This document shows positions 8,010 through 15,731 of a stretch of DNA of 32,822 nt, in pieces (position 1 is the first letter of the stretch; each line of letters opens with the position of its first letter). Source of the DNA: an uncultured Bacteroidales bacterium (GTDB lineage: Bacteria > Bacteroidota > Bacteroidia > Bacteroidales > Paludibacteraceae); NCBI GenBank assembly GCA_946403215.1, contig CAMIZG010000020.1, positions 1 to 32,822 on the forward strand, read 5' to 3'. The notes under the pieces are model-generated. The model did not search any database, was not told where the DNA came from, and was given only the letters and a program-made list of their open reading frames with translations. Made by a program: the position numbers and the translations under genes.

Positions 8010-8822
8010 GTGCAACTGTTAGTCGAACATATTGTATCGGAGCTTACGCCGTATTATCCTGAACATGAGGCGTGCGAAATGGCTTACTGGTTGATTGAGG
8101 AGGCAACAGGAATGAACCGCTTTGCAGTCAGCACTTACCAGGGGCAGATAGAGGTGCCCGACCTTGATGCCATCCTCGACCAACTGCGCAGGTATGTTCC
8201 TATACAATATATCTTTGGTCACACGGAGTGGATGGGGCTCGATTTGCAAGTTACTCCGGCGACTCTTGTTCCCCGTCCGGAGACAGCCGAATTGGTGGAA
8301 TTGATAGGCAGTCGGCGGTTAGCAGTCGGTGGGCAGCAGTGTGTCAAGGTGCTGGATGTCGGTACGGGCTGCGGTTGCATTGCTCTGGCACTCAAGCACC
8401 GCCACCCCGATTGGACCGTTCATGCTTTGGATGTGAGTCCGGAAGCATTGGCTGTTGCGCGAGCGAACGCTGCAAATCTCAATTTGGATGTCGTATTCCT
8501 GTGTGCGGATATACTTCGTGAAGATATACAGGACTATGATATTATCGTCAGCAACCCACCGTATATCCGTCCGTCGGAGCAAAGCACAATGACTGAAAAT
8601 ACGCTCCGCCACGAGCCTGCCCGGGCGCTCTTTGTGCCCGAGGATGACCCGCTGTTGTTCTACCGGCGCATTGCGCAGTTGCGCCGCGCTAAGGAGTTGT
8701 GGATGGAGATAAACGAAAACCTATGTAGCGAGATGCTCGCACTGATGCAAAAATACGGTTACCAAGCCGAATGTATGAAGGATGCATATGGAAAGCAACG
8801 ATTCATTCATGCCTACTATTGA
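8010..8822 (+). CDS. prmC: Release-factor glutamine methyltransferase PrmC (HemK)
   Basis: Methylates the glutamine of the GGQ motif in peptide-chain release factors, using S-adenosylmethionine. Visible motifs are VLDVGTGCGCIAL (about 114-126, SAM binding) and NPPY (182-185, within SNPPYIRPSEQ), the substrate-glutamine site of this family. At 270 residues the length is normal. The start is a GTG at 8010. The N-terminal helical domain of the family needs about 20 residues before AYWLIEEATG, so no later start fits. The GTG lies 4 nt after the promoter -7 box, so the mRNA is probably leaderless. A small 7-bp-period insertion (8308-8339) encodes SRRLAVGGQQ between the two domains. recX overlaps its 3' end. 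Confidence 0.95.
   Translation: MQLLVEHIVSELTPYYPEHEACEMAYWLIEEATGMNRFAVSTYQGQIEVPDLDAILDQLRRYVPIQYIFGHTEWMGLDLQVTPATLVPRPETAELVELIGSRRLAVGGQQCVKVLDVGTGCGCIALALKHRHPDWTVHALDVSPEALAVARANAANLNLDVVFLCADILREDIQDYDIIVSNPPYIRPSEQSTMTENTLRHEPARALFVPEDDPLLFYRRIAQLRRAKELWMEINENLCSEMLALMQKYGYQAECMKDAYGKQRFIHAYY
8308..8339 (+). repeat. Degenerate 7-bp-period repeat inside prmC
   Basis: GCAGTCG-GCGGTTA-GCAGTCG-GTGGGCA-GCAG: two imperfect 14-bp copies, i.e. four heptamers plus four bases. It encodes a loop (SRRLAVGGQQ) between the N-terminal and methyltransferase domains. It is more decayed than the tracts in lpxB and the OstA-like gene. Confidence 0.6.
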
Positions 8823-9252
8823 TACCAAGATTTATTTGGATCGTGCCCAACGCTATTGTGCTGCGGCTGAGCGCTGCCCTGCTGATGTGAGGCAGTTGCT
8901 TCTGCGTTTAGGAGCAACGGATGAGCAGGCCGACGAAGTCATTGGTAAATTAGAGCAAGATAACTACTTGAATGAAATCAGGTATTGCCATGCATTTGTG
9001 CACGACAAAGTGGCATTCCAGGGTTGGGGCAGGATGAAGATTATCATGGGGTTACGCGCTAAACGTTTGCTGGATGTTACCATTAACGAGGCTATACAAG
9101 ACATAGACCGTACTGCATATGCCGCCAACATACGCAAGCTCATCCGATCCAAACATGGACAAGACAAGCAGAAAGTGATGCGTTTCCTCCTGCAGCGGGG
9201 CTATACGTTTGACGACCTGAGTCAATATGCTGACTATGAAACAGACGACTGA
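8809..9252 (+). CDS. recX: Regulatory protein RecX
   Basis: RecX family: small all-helical proteins that bind RecA filaments and limit recombination. Visible features are the three-helix repeats, with LLRLGATDEQADEVIGKLEQDNYLNEIRYCHAFV in the first half and a second weaker repeat ending KVMRFLLQRGYTFDDL. The ATG at 8809 overlaps the last 14 nt of prmC and gives 147 residues; in-frame ATGs at 8782 and 8788 would add up to nine residues. It sits between prmC and recO in a tightly overlapping set, so translation is probably coupled. recA itself is not in the window. Confidence 0.88.
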   Translation: MPTIDTKIYLDRAQRYCAAAERCPADVRQLLLRLGATDEQADEVIGKLEQDNYLNEIRYCHAFVHDKVAFQGWGRMKIIMGLRAKRLLDVTINEAIQDIDRTAYAANIRKLIRSKHGQDKQKVMRFLLQRGYTFDDLSQYADYETDD

Positions 9253-9850
9253 AGCCATAGTCTTAGGTCTGCGTAAGCACTCGGATAAGTTGTCCGTGCT
9301 ACATGTATATTCGCGCAGCGAAGGTCGGCTGGCGTTGCAGTTGTATGGTGCTCATGGCAAGCACAAGGTACGTGCCGCCTATCAGCCACTGTCGGTGGTG
9401 GAACTCACGTATGACAGCCAGCCTGTACGCCCCGTGGCAACCATTGCAAGCATCGATCCCGTTTATCTGCCTGAACAGGTCTATGGGGATATACGTCGTC
9501 AGTCGATAGCATTGTTTGTAACAGAGATTGTGATGCTAACCCTTACTCACCCGATGCAGGATGAACGGATGTATCAATTCCTTGGTGACTTCGTCCGCGA
9601 ACTCAACGATGCGTCCGAGCCGGAAAATATGCATATAGCATTTATGAGTCGTTTGGCTGAACTGTTGGGGATAGGTGTTCCGGATCTCGGCACAGGTACA
9701 TCGTTGGCAGGCGAAACTGAAGTGGCAAAGCCTCGATCGCGTGCAGAGAGAAAAAAGCAATTGCAGCAATTGTGCAATTACTATCAGGAACATGTTGACA
9801 CGTTCCGTATTCCTAAATCATTGGATATACTTATCGAAATTTTTGATTAA
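9236..9850 (+). CDS. recO: DNA repair protein RecO
   Basis: Recombination mediator that helps load RecA onto single-stranded DNA coated with SSB. The N terminus (TTEAIVLGLRKHSDKLSVLHVYSRSEGRL) is the typical RecO OB-fold start, followed by LYGAHGKHKVRAAYQPLSVVELTY. The C-terminal half is helical and ends SLDILIEIFD. At 204 residues it is shorter than most RecO proteins, and the CxxC pairs of zinc-binding RecO proteins are absent. The ATG at 9236 overlaps the recX stop by 17 nt; an ATG at 9227 adds three residues. It converges with priA across a 35-bp gap in which I see no terminator hairpin. Confidence 0.9.
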   Translation: MKQTTEAIVLGLRKHSDKLSVLHVYSRSEGRLALQLYGAHGKHKVRAAYQPLSVVELTYDSQPVRPVATIASIDPVYLPEQVYGDIRRQSIALFVTEIVMLTLTHPMQDERMYQFLGDFVRELNDASEPENMHIAFMSRLAELLGIGVPDLGTGTSLAGETEVAKPRSRAERKKQLQQLCNYYQEHVDTFRIPKSLDILIEIFD

Positions 9851-9885
9851 GCCCGTTGCATCCGCGAGGAGCAATTGGCTGATGG

Positions 9886-12177
9886 TTACATCGGATCTAC
9901 ATCCGGTTGGATAATTGTGCCCTTGCAGTTGGGTAGCGATTGTACGTAGCGAATATGTTGCGTAACAAGTGCCTTGGCTTGTGTAAACGAGGCATTCGCC
10001 TCTATACGAAGTCGTATGGTACGCAGGTGCATGTTCTGCACGCGTGCTACGGGAGGTATGATGATGCCCGAGCATCTGTTGCCGAAGGCTGTCTGCAAGC
10101 GCTGGCTGAGTTCGCGCGAAGCGCTATCCAGACGCGAGTAGTCGCGATGCTTGAGCGTGAGCACAATGAGCCTATAGAACGGCGGAAATCGGAAGGCCTT
10201 GCGCTCCTTGAGCTGCTCTTTGTAGAACGCTGCGTAATTATGCTCGCGCAGGAAAGCATATAAGGGGTTGTCCGGCTGGAACGATTGGATAATAACTTCA
10301 CCTTGCGAACCTGTTCTGCCGGCGCGTCCTGCAACCTGCTCAAGCATCTGGAATGCGCGCTCGTAACTACGAAAATCCGGTGATTGCATCATGCTGTCGG
10401 CGTTCAGTACAGCCACGAGCGAGACGTCGTTGAAATGCAGGCCTTTGGTTACCATCTGTGTGCCGATGAGTATATCTACCTCATGGCGTGCGAAAGAATT
10501 AATCAGGCGTTGATGGCTATTCTTGTTACGTGTGGTATCCATATCCATGCGCGCCACACGTGCTTCGGGGAACAATAGGTTAACCTCGTCCTCAATCCGT
10601 TCAGTGCCTGCACCGTAGTCCCTCCATACACTATCACCCCGCTGCACGTTGTTAGCGGGGACCCCGTCACCACTGCAGTTAGGGCAGGCAGTCGGGGCGG
10701 TAGTCGTATAGCCGCAATAGTGGCATACGAGTGAGTTGGTGCGTTTGTGATACGTAAGACTCACATCGCAGTTGCAGCACTTGGGTACGTAGCCGCACTT
10801 GCGACAAGATATATATGGTGCATAGCCGCGGCGATTCAGGAAGATAATGATCTGCTTGCCTTGTGCGAGTTGCCCGCGGATGCGTTCAACCAGCGGGTCG
10901 GCAAAGTGCTCGTACATCTCTTTGCGGTGGTACTGCTGCTTGAGGTCGATTATAGTGATTGAAGGCAGACTCAGTCCGGCGTAGCGCTCGGGCATTTGAA
11001 TGAGCTTATATTTGCCTATGGATGCATTGTAATAAGATTCGATAGCCGGTGTCGCTGTGCCAAGAAGCACATTCGCTTGTGCGGCGTGCGCCATAACCAC
11101 TGCAACAGAACGCGCATGGTAGCGCGGTGCGGGATCTTGCTGCTTGAACGAACTGTCATGCTCTTCATCCACAATCACAAGTCCGAGGTTGGCGAATGGC
11201 AGGAAAACTCCCGAGCGGGCGCTGAGTATGACTTTCGGTTCGCGGGAAGTCAGCAGATCGTTGTAGATCTCTACGCGTTCCATGTCGCTGAAGCGCGAGT
11301 GATAGACACCTAATTGCTTGCCGAATACGTGCTTGAGCCGGTCGGTCAGTTGAGTGGTAAGTGCTATTTCCGGCACCAGGTACAACACATGCTTGCCACT
11401 ATCAAGCATGCGGCGGATGAGGTGAATATACACCTCTGTCTTTCCGCTGGATGTAACGCCGTGCAGCAGGCAGACCTTGCCTTCGTTGAAACCAGCTTGG
11501 ATCTCATCGGCAGCACGTTGTTGCTGTGCGGTTAGCGGATGAGCCGGTTCGATGTCCGTGTCATAAGAGGGAATACGGCTGACGACCTCGTGCGTTGTGC
11601 AGAGAATCTGCTTTTCAACCAGAGTGCGCAGTACGGCTGTTGATTCGCCGGAGTATTCGATGAGCTGGCGTTGCTCTACTGCGTGAGAGGCGCCATCGAA
11701 AGCATCGGATAATTCGAGGAAATATTCCAGTAGTCTTGCCTGTTTCGGGGCACGCTTGAGTGAGTCGAATACGGACTGCAACTGTTCGATGTCTGTATAT
11801 CGCGGATGTAGGGATACATAAACCTCCGTGCGTGCGGTGTAGTCGTTGTCCAATAGGCGTGCCGGCAGTGCGGCAACCATCACTTCGCCCAGGGTGCATA
11901 GGTAATAATCGGCCATCCAGCGCCATAACTCTAATTGCGAAGGCAGCACAATAGGCTGACTATCCAACACCTCAATAATTTCGCGAATGCGGATGTTTTC
12001 CCAAACGGAGTCATCTGCATCTTGCGAGTGCTTGCGATACACTAACCCTGTGATTGTTTTCCGTCCAAGCGGTACAAGAACGCGCATGCCCGCTTCGGGG
12101 CATGACACACCATCGGGGACACTATATGTATAGGTGTCCGCAATAGCTAAAGGCAGAATGACATCAATGGTTATCAT
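9886..12177 (-). CDS. priA: Primosomal protein N' (replication-restart helicase PriA)
   Basis: 3'-to-5' helicase that reloads the replisome at stalled or recombined forks. The chosen ATG (12177, [10 protein letters not shown]) gives 763 residues and overlaps the tdk stop by 14 nt; upstream in-frame sequence is tdk in another frame. Visible features: N-terminal DNA-binding domain (YTYSVPDG), Walker A GVTSSGKT (240-247), DEEH (337-340), the aromatic-rich loop after it ([16 protein letters not shown]), four zinc cysteine pairs (458/461, 467/470, 485/488, 498/501), and helicase motifs GAGTERIED and VAGRAGR. Odd: between the last zinc pair and RDYGAGTE there are 17 residues (502-518, [17 protein letters not shown]) where PriA normally has about five. 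That DNA contains a palindrome (10637-10661). Confidence 0.96.
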   Translation of the reverse strand: MITIDVILPLAIADTYTYSVPDGVSCPEAGMRVLVPLGRKTITGLVYRKHSQDADDSVWENIRIREIIEVLDSQPIVLPSQLELWRWMADYYLCTLGEVMVAALPARLLDNDYTARTEVYVSLHPRYTDIEQLQSVFDSLKRAPKQARLLEYFLELSDAFDGASHAVEQRQLIEYSGESTAVLRTLVEKQILCTTHEVVSRIPSYDTDIEPAHPLTAQQQRAADEIQAGFNEGKVCLLHGVTSSGKTEVYIHLIRRMLDSGKHVLYLVPEIALTTQLTDRLKHVFGKQLGVYHSRFSDMERVEIYNDLLTSREPKVILSARSGVFLPFANLGLVIVDEEHDSSFKQQDPAPRYHARSVAVVMAHAAQANVLLGTATPAIESYYNASIGKYKLIQMPERYAGLSLPSITIIDLKQQYHRKEMYEHFADPLVERIRGQLAQGKQIIIFLNRRGYAPYISCRKCGYVPKCCNCDVSLTYHKRTNSLVCHYCGYTTTAPTACPNCSGDGVPANNVQRGDSVWRDYGAGTERIEDEVNLLFPEARVARMDMDTTRNKNSHQRLINSFARHEVDILIGTQMVTKGLHFNDVSLVAVLNADSMMQSPDFRSYERAFQMLEQVAGRAGRTGSQGEVIIQSFQPDNPLYAFLREHNYAAFYKEQLKERKAFRFPPFYRLIVLTLKHRDYSRLDSASRELSQRLQTAFGNRCSGIIIPPVARVQNMHLRTIRLRIEANASFTQAKALVTQHIRYVQSLPNCKGTIIQPDVDPM
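10621..10665 (-). repeat. Palindromic insertion in priA, possible copy 3 of the structured element
   Basis: On the coding strand: GGGGT followed by the inverted repeat CCCCGCT - 10-nt loop - AGCGGGG, then TGATAG and, further on, GGAGG. The order GGGGTCCCC - hairpin - GGGG - GA resembles the elements at 27798-27859 and 2082-2134, but the 3' block is diverged. It encodes the extra residues beside the PriA zinc site. Membership in the same family is uncertain. Confidence 0.35.
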
Positions 12178-12754
12178 TGGCGATAGCCTGCTGGTAGCAG
12201 CGTCGGCAGAGCGGCTCGTAGCTATCGGTCTCGCCGAGCAGCACGCGTTTCTCGTTGGCCACCAGGCGGTGACTGACATACGCCAGATCGCCGCAACGAA
12301 CGCAGATGGCGTGGGTCTTGTACACATCCTCGGCAATAGCCATCAGCGCTGGCATCGGGCCGAAGGGTACGCCCTTGAAGTCCATATCCAGACCGGCGCA
12401 GATGACGCGTATGCCGCGCTCTGCCAGTTGGCTGCAGACGTCCACTATGCCCATGTCGAAGAACTGCGCCTCATCAATGCCCACAACATCTATATCGTTG
12501 GCCAGCAGCAGAATGGTCTGACTGGACTCAACAGGGGTGGATTGGATGACGTTGTGGTCGTGCGATACAACATCCTGCTCGCTGTAGCGCACATCAATAG
12601 CAGGCTTGAAGATCTCCACACGCTGCTTGGCAAACTGCGCACGCTTCATCCTCCGGATGAGTTCCTCAGTCTTACCGGAAAACATACTGCCGCATACTAC
12701 CTCAATACTGCCGCGTCGCAGTGCCGGTCCTTTAGTGTCTCGTTCGTTGAACAT
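12164..12754 (-). CDS. tdk: Thymidine kinase
   Basis: Phosphorylates thymidine to dTMP in the pyrimidine salvage pathway (type II bacterial enzyme). Visible features: Walker A GSMFSGKT (22-29), the DEAQFF motif (Asp95, Glu96), and a zinc-binding lasso with CVRC (152/155) and CRRC (184/187). At 196 residues the length is normal. It is preceded by its own promoter (12789-12820), leaving a leader of about 30 nt, and is followed by priA, whose start codon overlaps its end. Confidence 0.97.
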   Translation of the reverse strand: MFNERDTKGPALRRGSIEVVCGSMFSGKTEELIRRMKRAQFAKQRVEIFKPAIDVRYSEQDVVSHDHNVIQSTPVESSQTILLLANDIDVVGIDEAQFFDMGIVDVCSQLAERGIRVICAGLDMDFKGVPFGPMPALMAIAEDVYKTHAICVRCGDLAYVSHRLVANEKRVLLGETDSYEPLCRRCYQQAIANDNH

Positions 12755-12788
12755 AGTTATGAGATTTCAGTTATTTCAGTTGTGATTG

Positions 12789-12820
12789 CAAAGATACAAA
12801 AAAAATATGATATTTGCAAA
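12789..12820 (-). promoter_or_regulatory. Bacteroidetes-type promoter for tdk-priA
   Basis: Minus strand TTTG (12820-12817), a 20-nt spacer, TATCTTTG (12796-12789). It is back to back with the adk promoter; the two -33 boxes are 15 nt apart. Confidence 0.87.
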
Positions 12821-12835
12821 TGTATCGGATGTTTT

Positions 12836-12867
12836 TTTGCATTTATGAAATATTTTTTGTATCTTTG
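12836..12867 (+). promoter_or_regulatory. Bacteroidetes-type promoter for adk
   Basis: TTTG (12836-12839), a 20-nt spacer, TATCTTTG (12860-12867). The leader to adk is about 60 nt, with no recognisable riboswitch. Confidence 0.87.
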
Positions 12868-12931
12868 CATCCGCGTTTGGAAAAGCGAGCGCAGTATGTA
12901 GGATAAAAGGACTAAACACAACCATACGACA

Positions 12932-13510
12932 ATGAAGAACATTATTCTATGCGGAGCACCCGGTTGCGGCAAAGGAACGCAGGCGGAGTTTATTGTGGCA
13001 CACTATGGTCTTACCCACTTGAGTACCGGTCAGATGATGCGTCGTGAGGCAGCTTCAGGCAGTGAACTGGGCAAACTGATAGAGTCTTATACGGCTCATG
13101 GTCACTTAGTACCAGATGACGTTACTATTCAGATGCTGGAGAATTACATCAACTCGTTGCCCAAGGACACCAAGGGCCTGATTTTTGATGGTTTTCCTCG
13201 CACGCTTAATCAGGCGGTTCAGCTTGAGCGGCTGATGAAGAAGCGTGGTGATGAGACGGCCATGCTGATTGATATTAATGTGCCCGAGGAAGAACTTATT
13301 CGTCGTCTGATTGAGCGCGGCAAGACGAGTGGCAGAAAGGATGATAGCGACCTGGATATAATCAAGGAGCGACTGGTCGTGTACCACGAGCAGACTCGTC
13401 CGGTGGATGACTACTACGAGTTGCACGACAAGTACGCACGTATTCAGGGCCTGGGTACGATCAGTGAGATTTTTGGCCGTATATCGCGCATTCTGAACAA
13501 GATATATTAG
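12932..13510 (+). CDS. adk: Adenylate kinase
   Basis: Interconverts ATP + AMP and 2 ADP. Features are the P-loop GAPGCGKGTQAE (8-19), the AMP-binding region (THLSTGQMMRREAASGSELG), the DGFPRTLNQA motif, and a short LID (TSGRKDDSDLDIIKERL) without the zinc-binding cysteines seen in some Gram-positive enzymes. At 192 residues it is the short form typical of Bacteroidetes. It has its own promoter and ends at a two-way terminator shared with the convergent hup gene. Confidence 0.98.
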   Translation: MKNIILCGAPGCGKGTQAEFIVAHYGLTHLSTGQMMRREAASGSELGKLIESYTAHGHLVPDDVTIQMLENYINSLPKDTKGLIFDGFPRTLNQAVQLERLMKKRGDETAMLIDINVPEEELIRRLIERGKTSGRKDDSDLDIIKERLVVYHEQTRPVDDYYELHDKYARIQGLGTISEIFGRISRILNKIY

Positions 13511-13521
13511 TGCTTGAGTGC

Positions 13522-13555
13522 AAAAAAAAGAGTTATCCGCGCGGATAACTCTTTT
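13522..13555. terminator. Bidirectional intrinsic terminator between adk and hup
   Basis: A perfect 30-bp palindrome centred at 13540/13541: stem arms GAGTTATCCGC / GCGGATAACTC flanked by A-runs on the left and T-runs on the right. Each strand therefore reads a GC-containing hairpin followed by U residues. It lies 11 bp after the adk stop and 17 bp before the hup stop. Confidence 0.92.
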
Positions 13556-13572
13556 ACTTGAACAAGCAAGAC

Positions 13573-13836
13573 TTAGAAAGCGAGACGAGCGCCAGCTTTG
13601 AACTTAACAGCCTTCTTGGCAGGGATGTTGATAACTTGCTTAGTTGCAGGATTGATGCCCTTGCGAGCAGCCTTCTCAGCAACCTTCAGAGTTGCAAAAC
13701 CAACGAGTTGTACAGCCTCACCCTTCTTCAGAGCTTCAACTACAGCGTCCATAGCAGCGTCAACAGCCTTAGCGGCAGCTGCCTTCGAGATCTCAGCTTT
13801 TGCTGCGATGGCAGCAATGAGTTCACCTTTGTTCAT
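13573..13836 (-). CDS. hup: HU-family DNA-binding protein
   Basis: Small histone-like protein that bends and compacts DNA. The 87-residue protein starts MNKGELIAAIAAKAEISKAAA and carries the HU arm signature in the form GFATLKVAEKAARKGINPAT, ending VKFKAGARL. The more usual GFG.F is GFATL here. It is very rich in alanine and lysine. The open frame runs to 13887, but the ATG at 13836 is the family start. Its promoter is at 13906-13937, and transcription ends at the shared terminator with adk. Confidence 0.96.
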   Translation of the reverse strand: MNKGELIAAIAAKAEISKAAAAKAVDAAMDAVVEALKKGEAVQLVGFATLKVAEKAARKGINPATKQVINIPAKKAVKFKAGARLAF

Positions 13837-13905
13837 AATGACAATTAGATTAGTTAGATTAATTAAACGTTTAATAAATAGGAGCATTTCTCCGTACTAA
13901 CACTG

Positions 13906-13937
13906 CAAAGATAAGACATTTTTTTCAAATAAGCAAA
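13906..13937 (-). promoter_or_regulatory. Bacteroidetes-type promoter for hup
   Basis: Minus strand TTTG (13937-13934), a 20-nt spacer, TATCTTTG (13913-13906). The leader is about 65 nt. Confidence 0.85.
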
Positions 13938-14038
13938 TATTTTGCTGAAAAAATGCGTCAAAATGGCATATTTTTGTGTTTTTTTACTGTTTAGCACGGA
14001 AATTGTACGTATTTAGGTAGTATTTTGATAGATTTAAC

Positions 14039-14764
14039 ATGAGAAATTTGCCTGTTGTAACAAAAAATATCTTACTCGCAAATGTTGTTGTATGGCTATT
14101 GGACAGCCTTCTGCAGCGTTACGGAGTGCATCTTGTTGAGTGGTTCGGGCTGATGAACTGGTCGTTTTCGGGATTCAGTAACGGGAGTGGTTCGTTCCAC
14201 TTGTGGCAGCCTTTCACCTATATGTTCATGCATGCAGGGTTTGACCACCTGTTCTGTAATATGTTCGCCGTGCTGATGTTCGGTCCGGCGTTGGAGCGCG
14301 AGTGGGGAGAGCGGAAGTTCCTGTTGTACTACCTGGTTTGCGGTTTGGGCGCTGCCCTTGTGCAAGAGTTGGTTTGGATGGCTTTTATGCCCGGTCAGTT
14401 GGCAGTGACCATAGGTGCCAGTGGAGCCGTATTCGGTATATTGTTTGCCTTTGGTTGGTTGTTCCCTGATACGCCGCTGTTCCTGTTGTTTATTCCTGTG
14501 CCCATACGTGCGCGCGTATTCGTTATAGTATATGCTTTTATTGAGTTGTTTGCCGGTTTTGCTCACATAGCCGGTGACAATGTAGCCCACTTTGCTCATC
14601 TGGGCGGCTTGTTGTTCGGGTGGCTGCTAATACTTGCCTGGCAGAAAGGCTGGTTTGACCGGTTGAGCGGCAGGGGAATTCATCTGGCCTCAGACAAACG
14701 CGAGAAAGGTGAACGCGACTTTTCGAGTTATCACTATCATTCATCGGTGGACGATGACAAATAA
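14039..14764 (+). CDS. Rhomboid-family intramembrane serine protease
   Basis: Six-helix membrane protein of the rhomboid family, which cleaves substrates within or next to membrane segments. Signature elements are HAGFDHLFCNMFAVLMFG (His/Asn of helix 2), the catalytic GASG (126-129, Ser128) and the helix-6 histidine in HFAHLGG (His187). At 241 residues it is a minimal bacterial rhomboid with a short basic, cytoplasmic C-terminal tail. Substrate unknown. It is followed 8 bp later by manA, so the two are probably cotranscribed. I could not find a promoter as good as the others; TATTTTG at 14021-14027 is a weak -7 candidate. Confidence 0.93.
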   Translation: MRNLPVVTKNILLANVVVWLLDSLLQRYGVHLVEWFGLMNWSFSGFSNGSGSFHLWQPFTYMFMHAGFDHLFCNMFAVLMFGPALEREWGERKFLLYYLVCGLGAALVQELVWMAFMPGQLAVTIGASGAVFGILFAFGWLFPDTPLFLLFIPVPIRARVFVIVYAFIELFAGFAHIAGDNVAHFAHLGGLLFGWLLILAWQKGWFDRLSGRGIHLASDKREKGERDFSSYHYHSSVDDDK

Positions 14765-14772
14765 TAGTCAGT

Positions 14773-15687
14773 ATGTTTTATCACTTCTATCCGATAGACC
14801 GCCCCATGATCTGGGGAGCAGAGCAGTGGATATTGTCCGCATACCCCGGGCGAGATAGTATTTGCGTGGAAACTGGCAAGAATATTTGGAACATGCTGTG
14901 TGAGCAGAAGGAGCGCTTGGTGGGTAAGCATGTGTTCGCTCGCTACGGTGACACTTTTCCGTTGCTCATCAAGTTCATTGATGCGCGTGATGATCTGAGT
15001 GTACAAGTTCACCCATCGGACGAGTTGGCGCAGAAGTACGGTGAGCCGTTTGGCAAGACGGAGATGTGGTACACCCTTCCCTCTGAAGAGCAGGCTCGCC
15101 TGTACTGCGGACTCAAGCAACGGCTCACGCCGGAAGAGTACAAGCAGATGGTTGAAGACAAGACTATTCTGGATGCCTTGGCGGAGTATAAGGTGAAGGA
15201 GGGTGACTGCTTCTTTATCCCTGCAGGAAGGATTCATTCCATTGGTTCGGGGTGTCAACTATGCGAGATACAGCAGACGTCAGATACGACGTATCGCATC
15301 TATGATTACGACCGTCGCGACAAGGATGGCCATCCGCGCGAACTGCATACCGAGAAAGCTGCCGAGAGTATTGACTACACTGTTCATGATGACTACCGCG
15401 TACAGTACGCTCCGGCTATGAACGCTCCGGCCGAGCTGGTTAGATGTCCGTACTTCACCACCAACGTGCTGCATGTTGACGGCAAGGTAGATCGCGACTA
15501 TCGTTCGATTGGAAGTTTCGTTTGTATTATCTGTCTGGATGGTAGCGGTACGCTTACAGAGCGTGCAGACGGGCAAATAACGAACATCTCCAAGGGAGAA
15601 CTATTGTTGCTGCCTGCTGCCGATGCCGGCGTGATACAGTTCAGCGGTACGTTCCGCGCCTTGGAGGTGTATATAGAAAAAGCGTAG
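14773..15687 (+). CDS. manA: Mannose-6-phosphate isomerase, class I
   Basis: Zinc enzyme interconverting mannose-6-phosphate and fructose-6-phosphate; it feeds GDP-mannose synthesis or lets the cell use mannose. The cupin metal site is visible as QVHP (Gln78, His80), Glu97 in KTEMWY, and PAGRIHSIG (His155), followed by the conserved TYRIYDYDR. At 304 residues it is the short form seen in many Bacteroidetes and Firmicutes. Its last codons form one arm of the terminator hairpin. It follows the rhomboid gene by 8 bp. Confidence 0.95.
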   Translation: MFYHFYPIDRPMIWGAEQWILSAYPGRDSICVETGKNIWNMLCEQKERLVGKHVFARYGDTFPLLIKFIDARDDLSVQVHPSDELAQKYGEPFGKTEMWYTLPSEEQARLYCGLKQRLTPEEYKQMVEDKTILDALAEYKVKEGDCFFIPAGRIHSIGSGCQLCEIQQTSDTTYRIYDYDRRDKDGHPRELHTEKAAESIDYTVHDDYRVQYAPAMNAPAELVRCPYFTTNVLHVDGKVDRDYRSIGSFVCIICLDGSGTLTERADGQITNISKGELLLLPAADAGVIQFSGTFRALEVYIEKA

Positions 15688-15714
15688 GATCAAAACCCTA
15701 CGCTTTTCTTTTTT
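15677..15714 (+). terminator. Intrinsic terminator after manA
   Basis: Inverted repeat AAAAGCGTAGG / CCTACGCTTTT with an 8-9 nt loop, followed by a T-rich run (15703-15714). The left arm overlaps the manA stop codon. A shorter U-run exists on the minus strand, so it may also end the convergent operon. Confidence 0.88.
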
Positions 15715-15731
15715 GCAGTTTAGTCTGCAGT

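Noticed and set aside
14302..14317. TGGGGAGAGCGGA in the rhomboid gene, matching part of the structured element
   Set aside because: It encodes the WGER stretch of a conserved rhomboid segment, lacks the TGGGGTCC block and hairpin, and is best explained by coding constraint.
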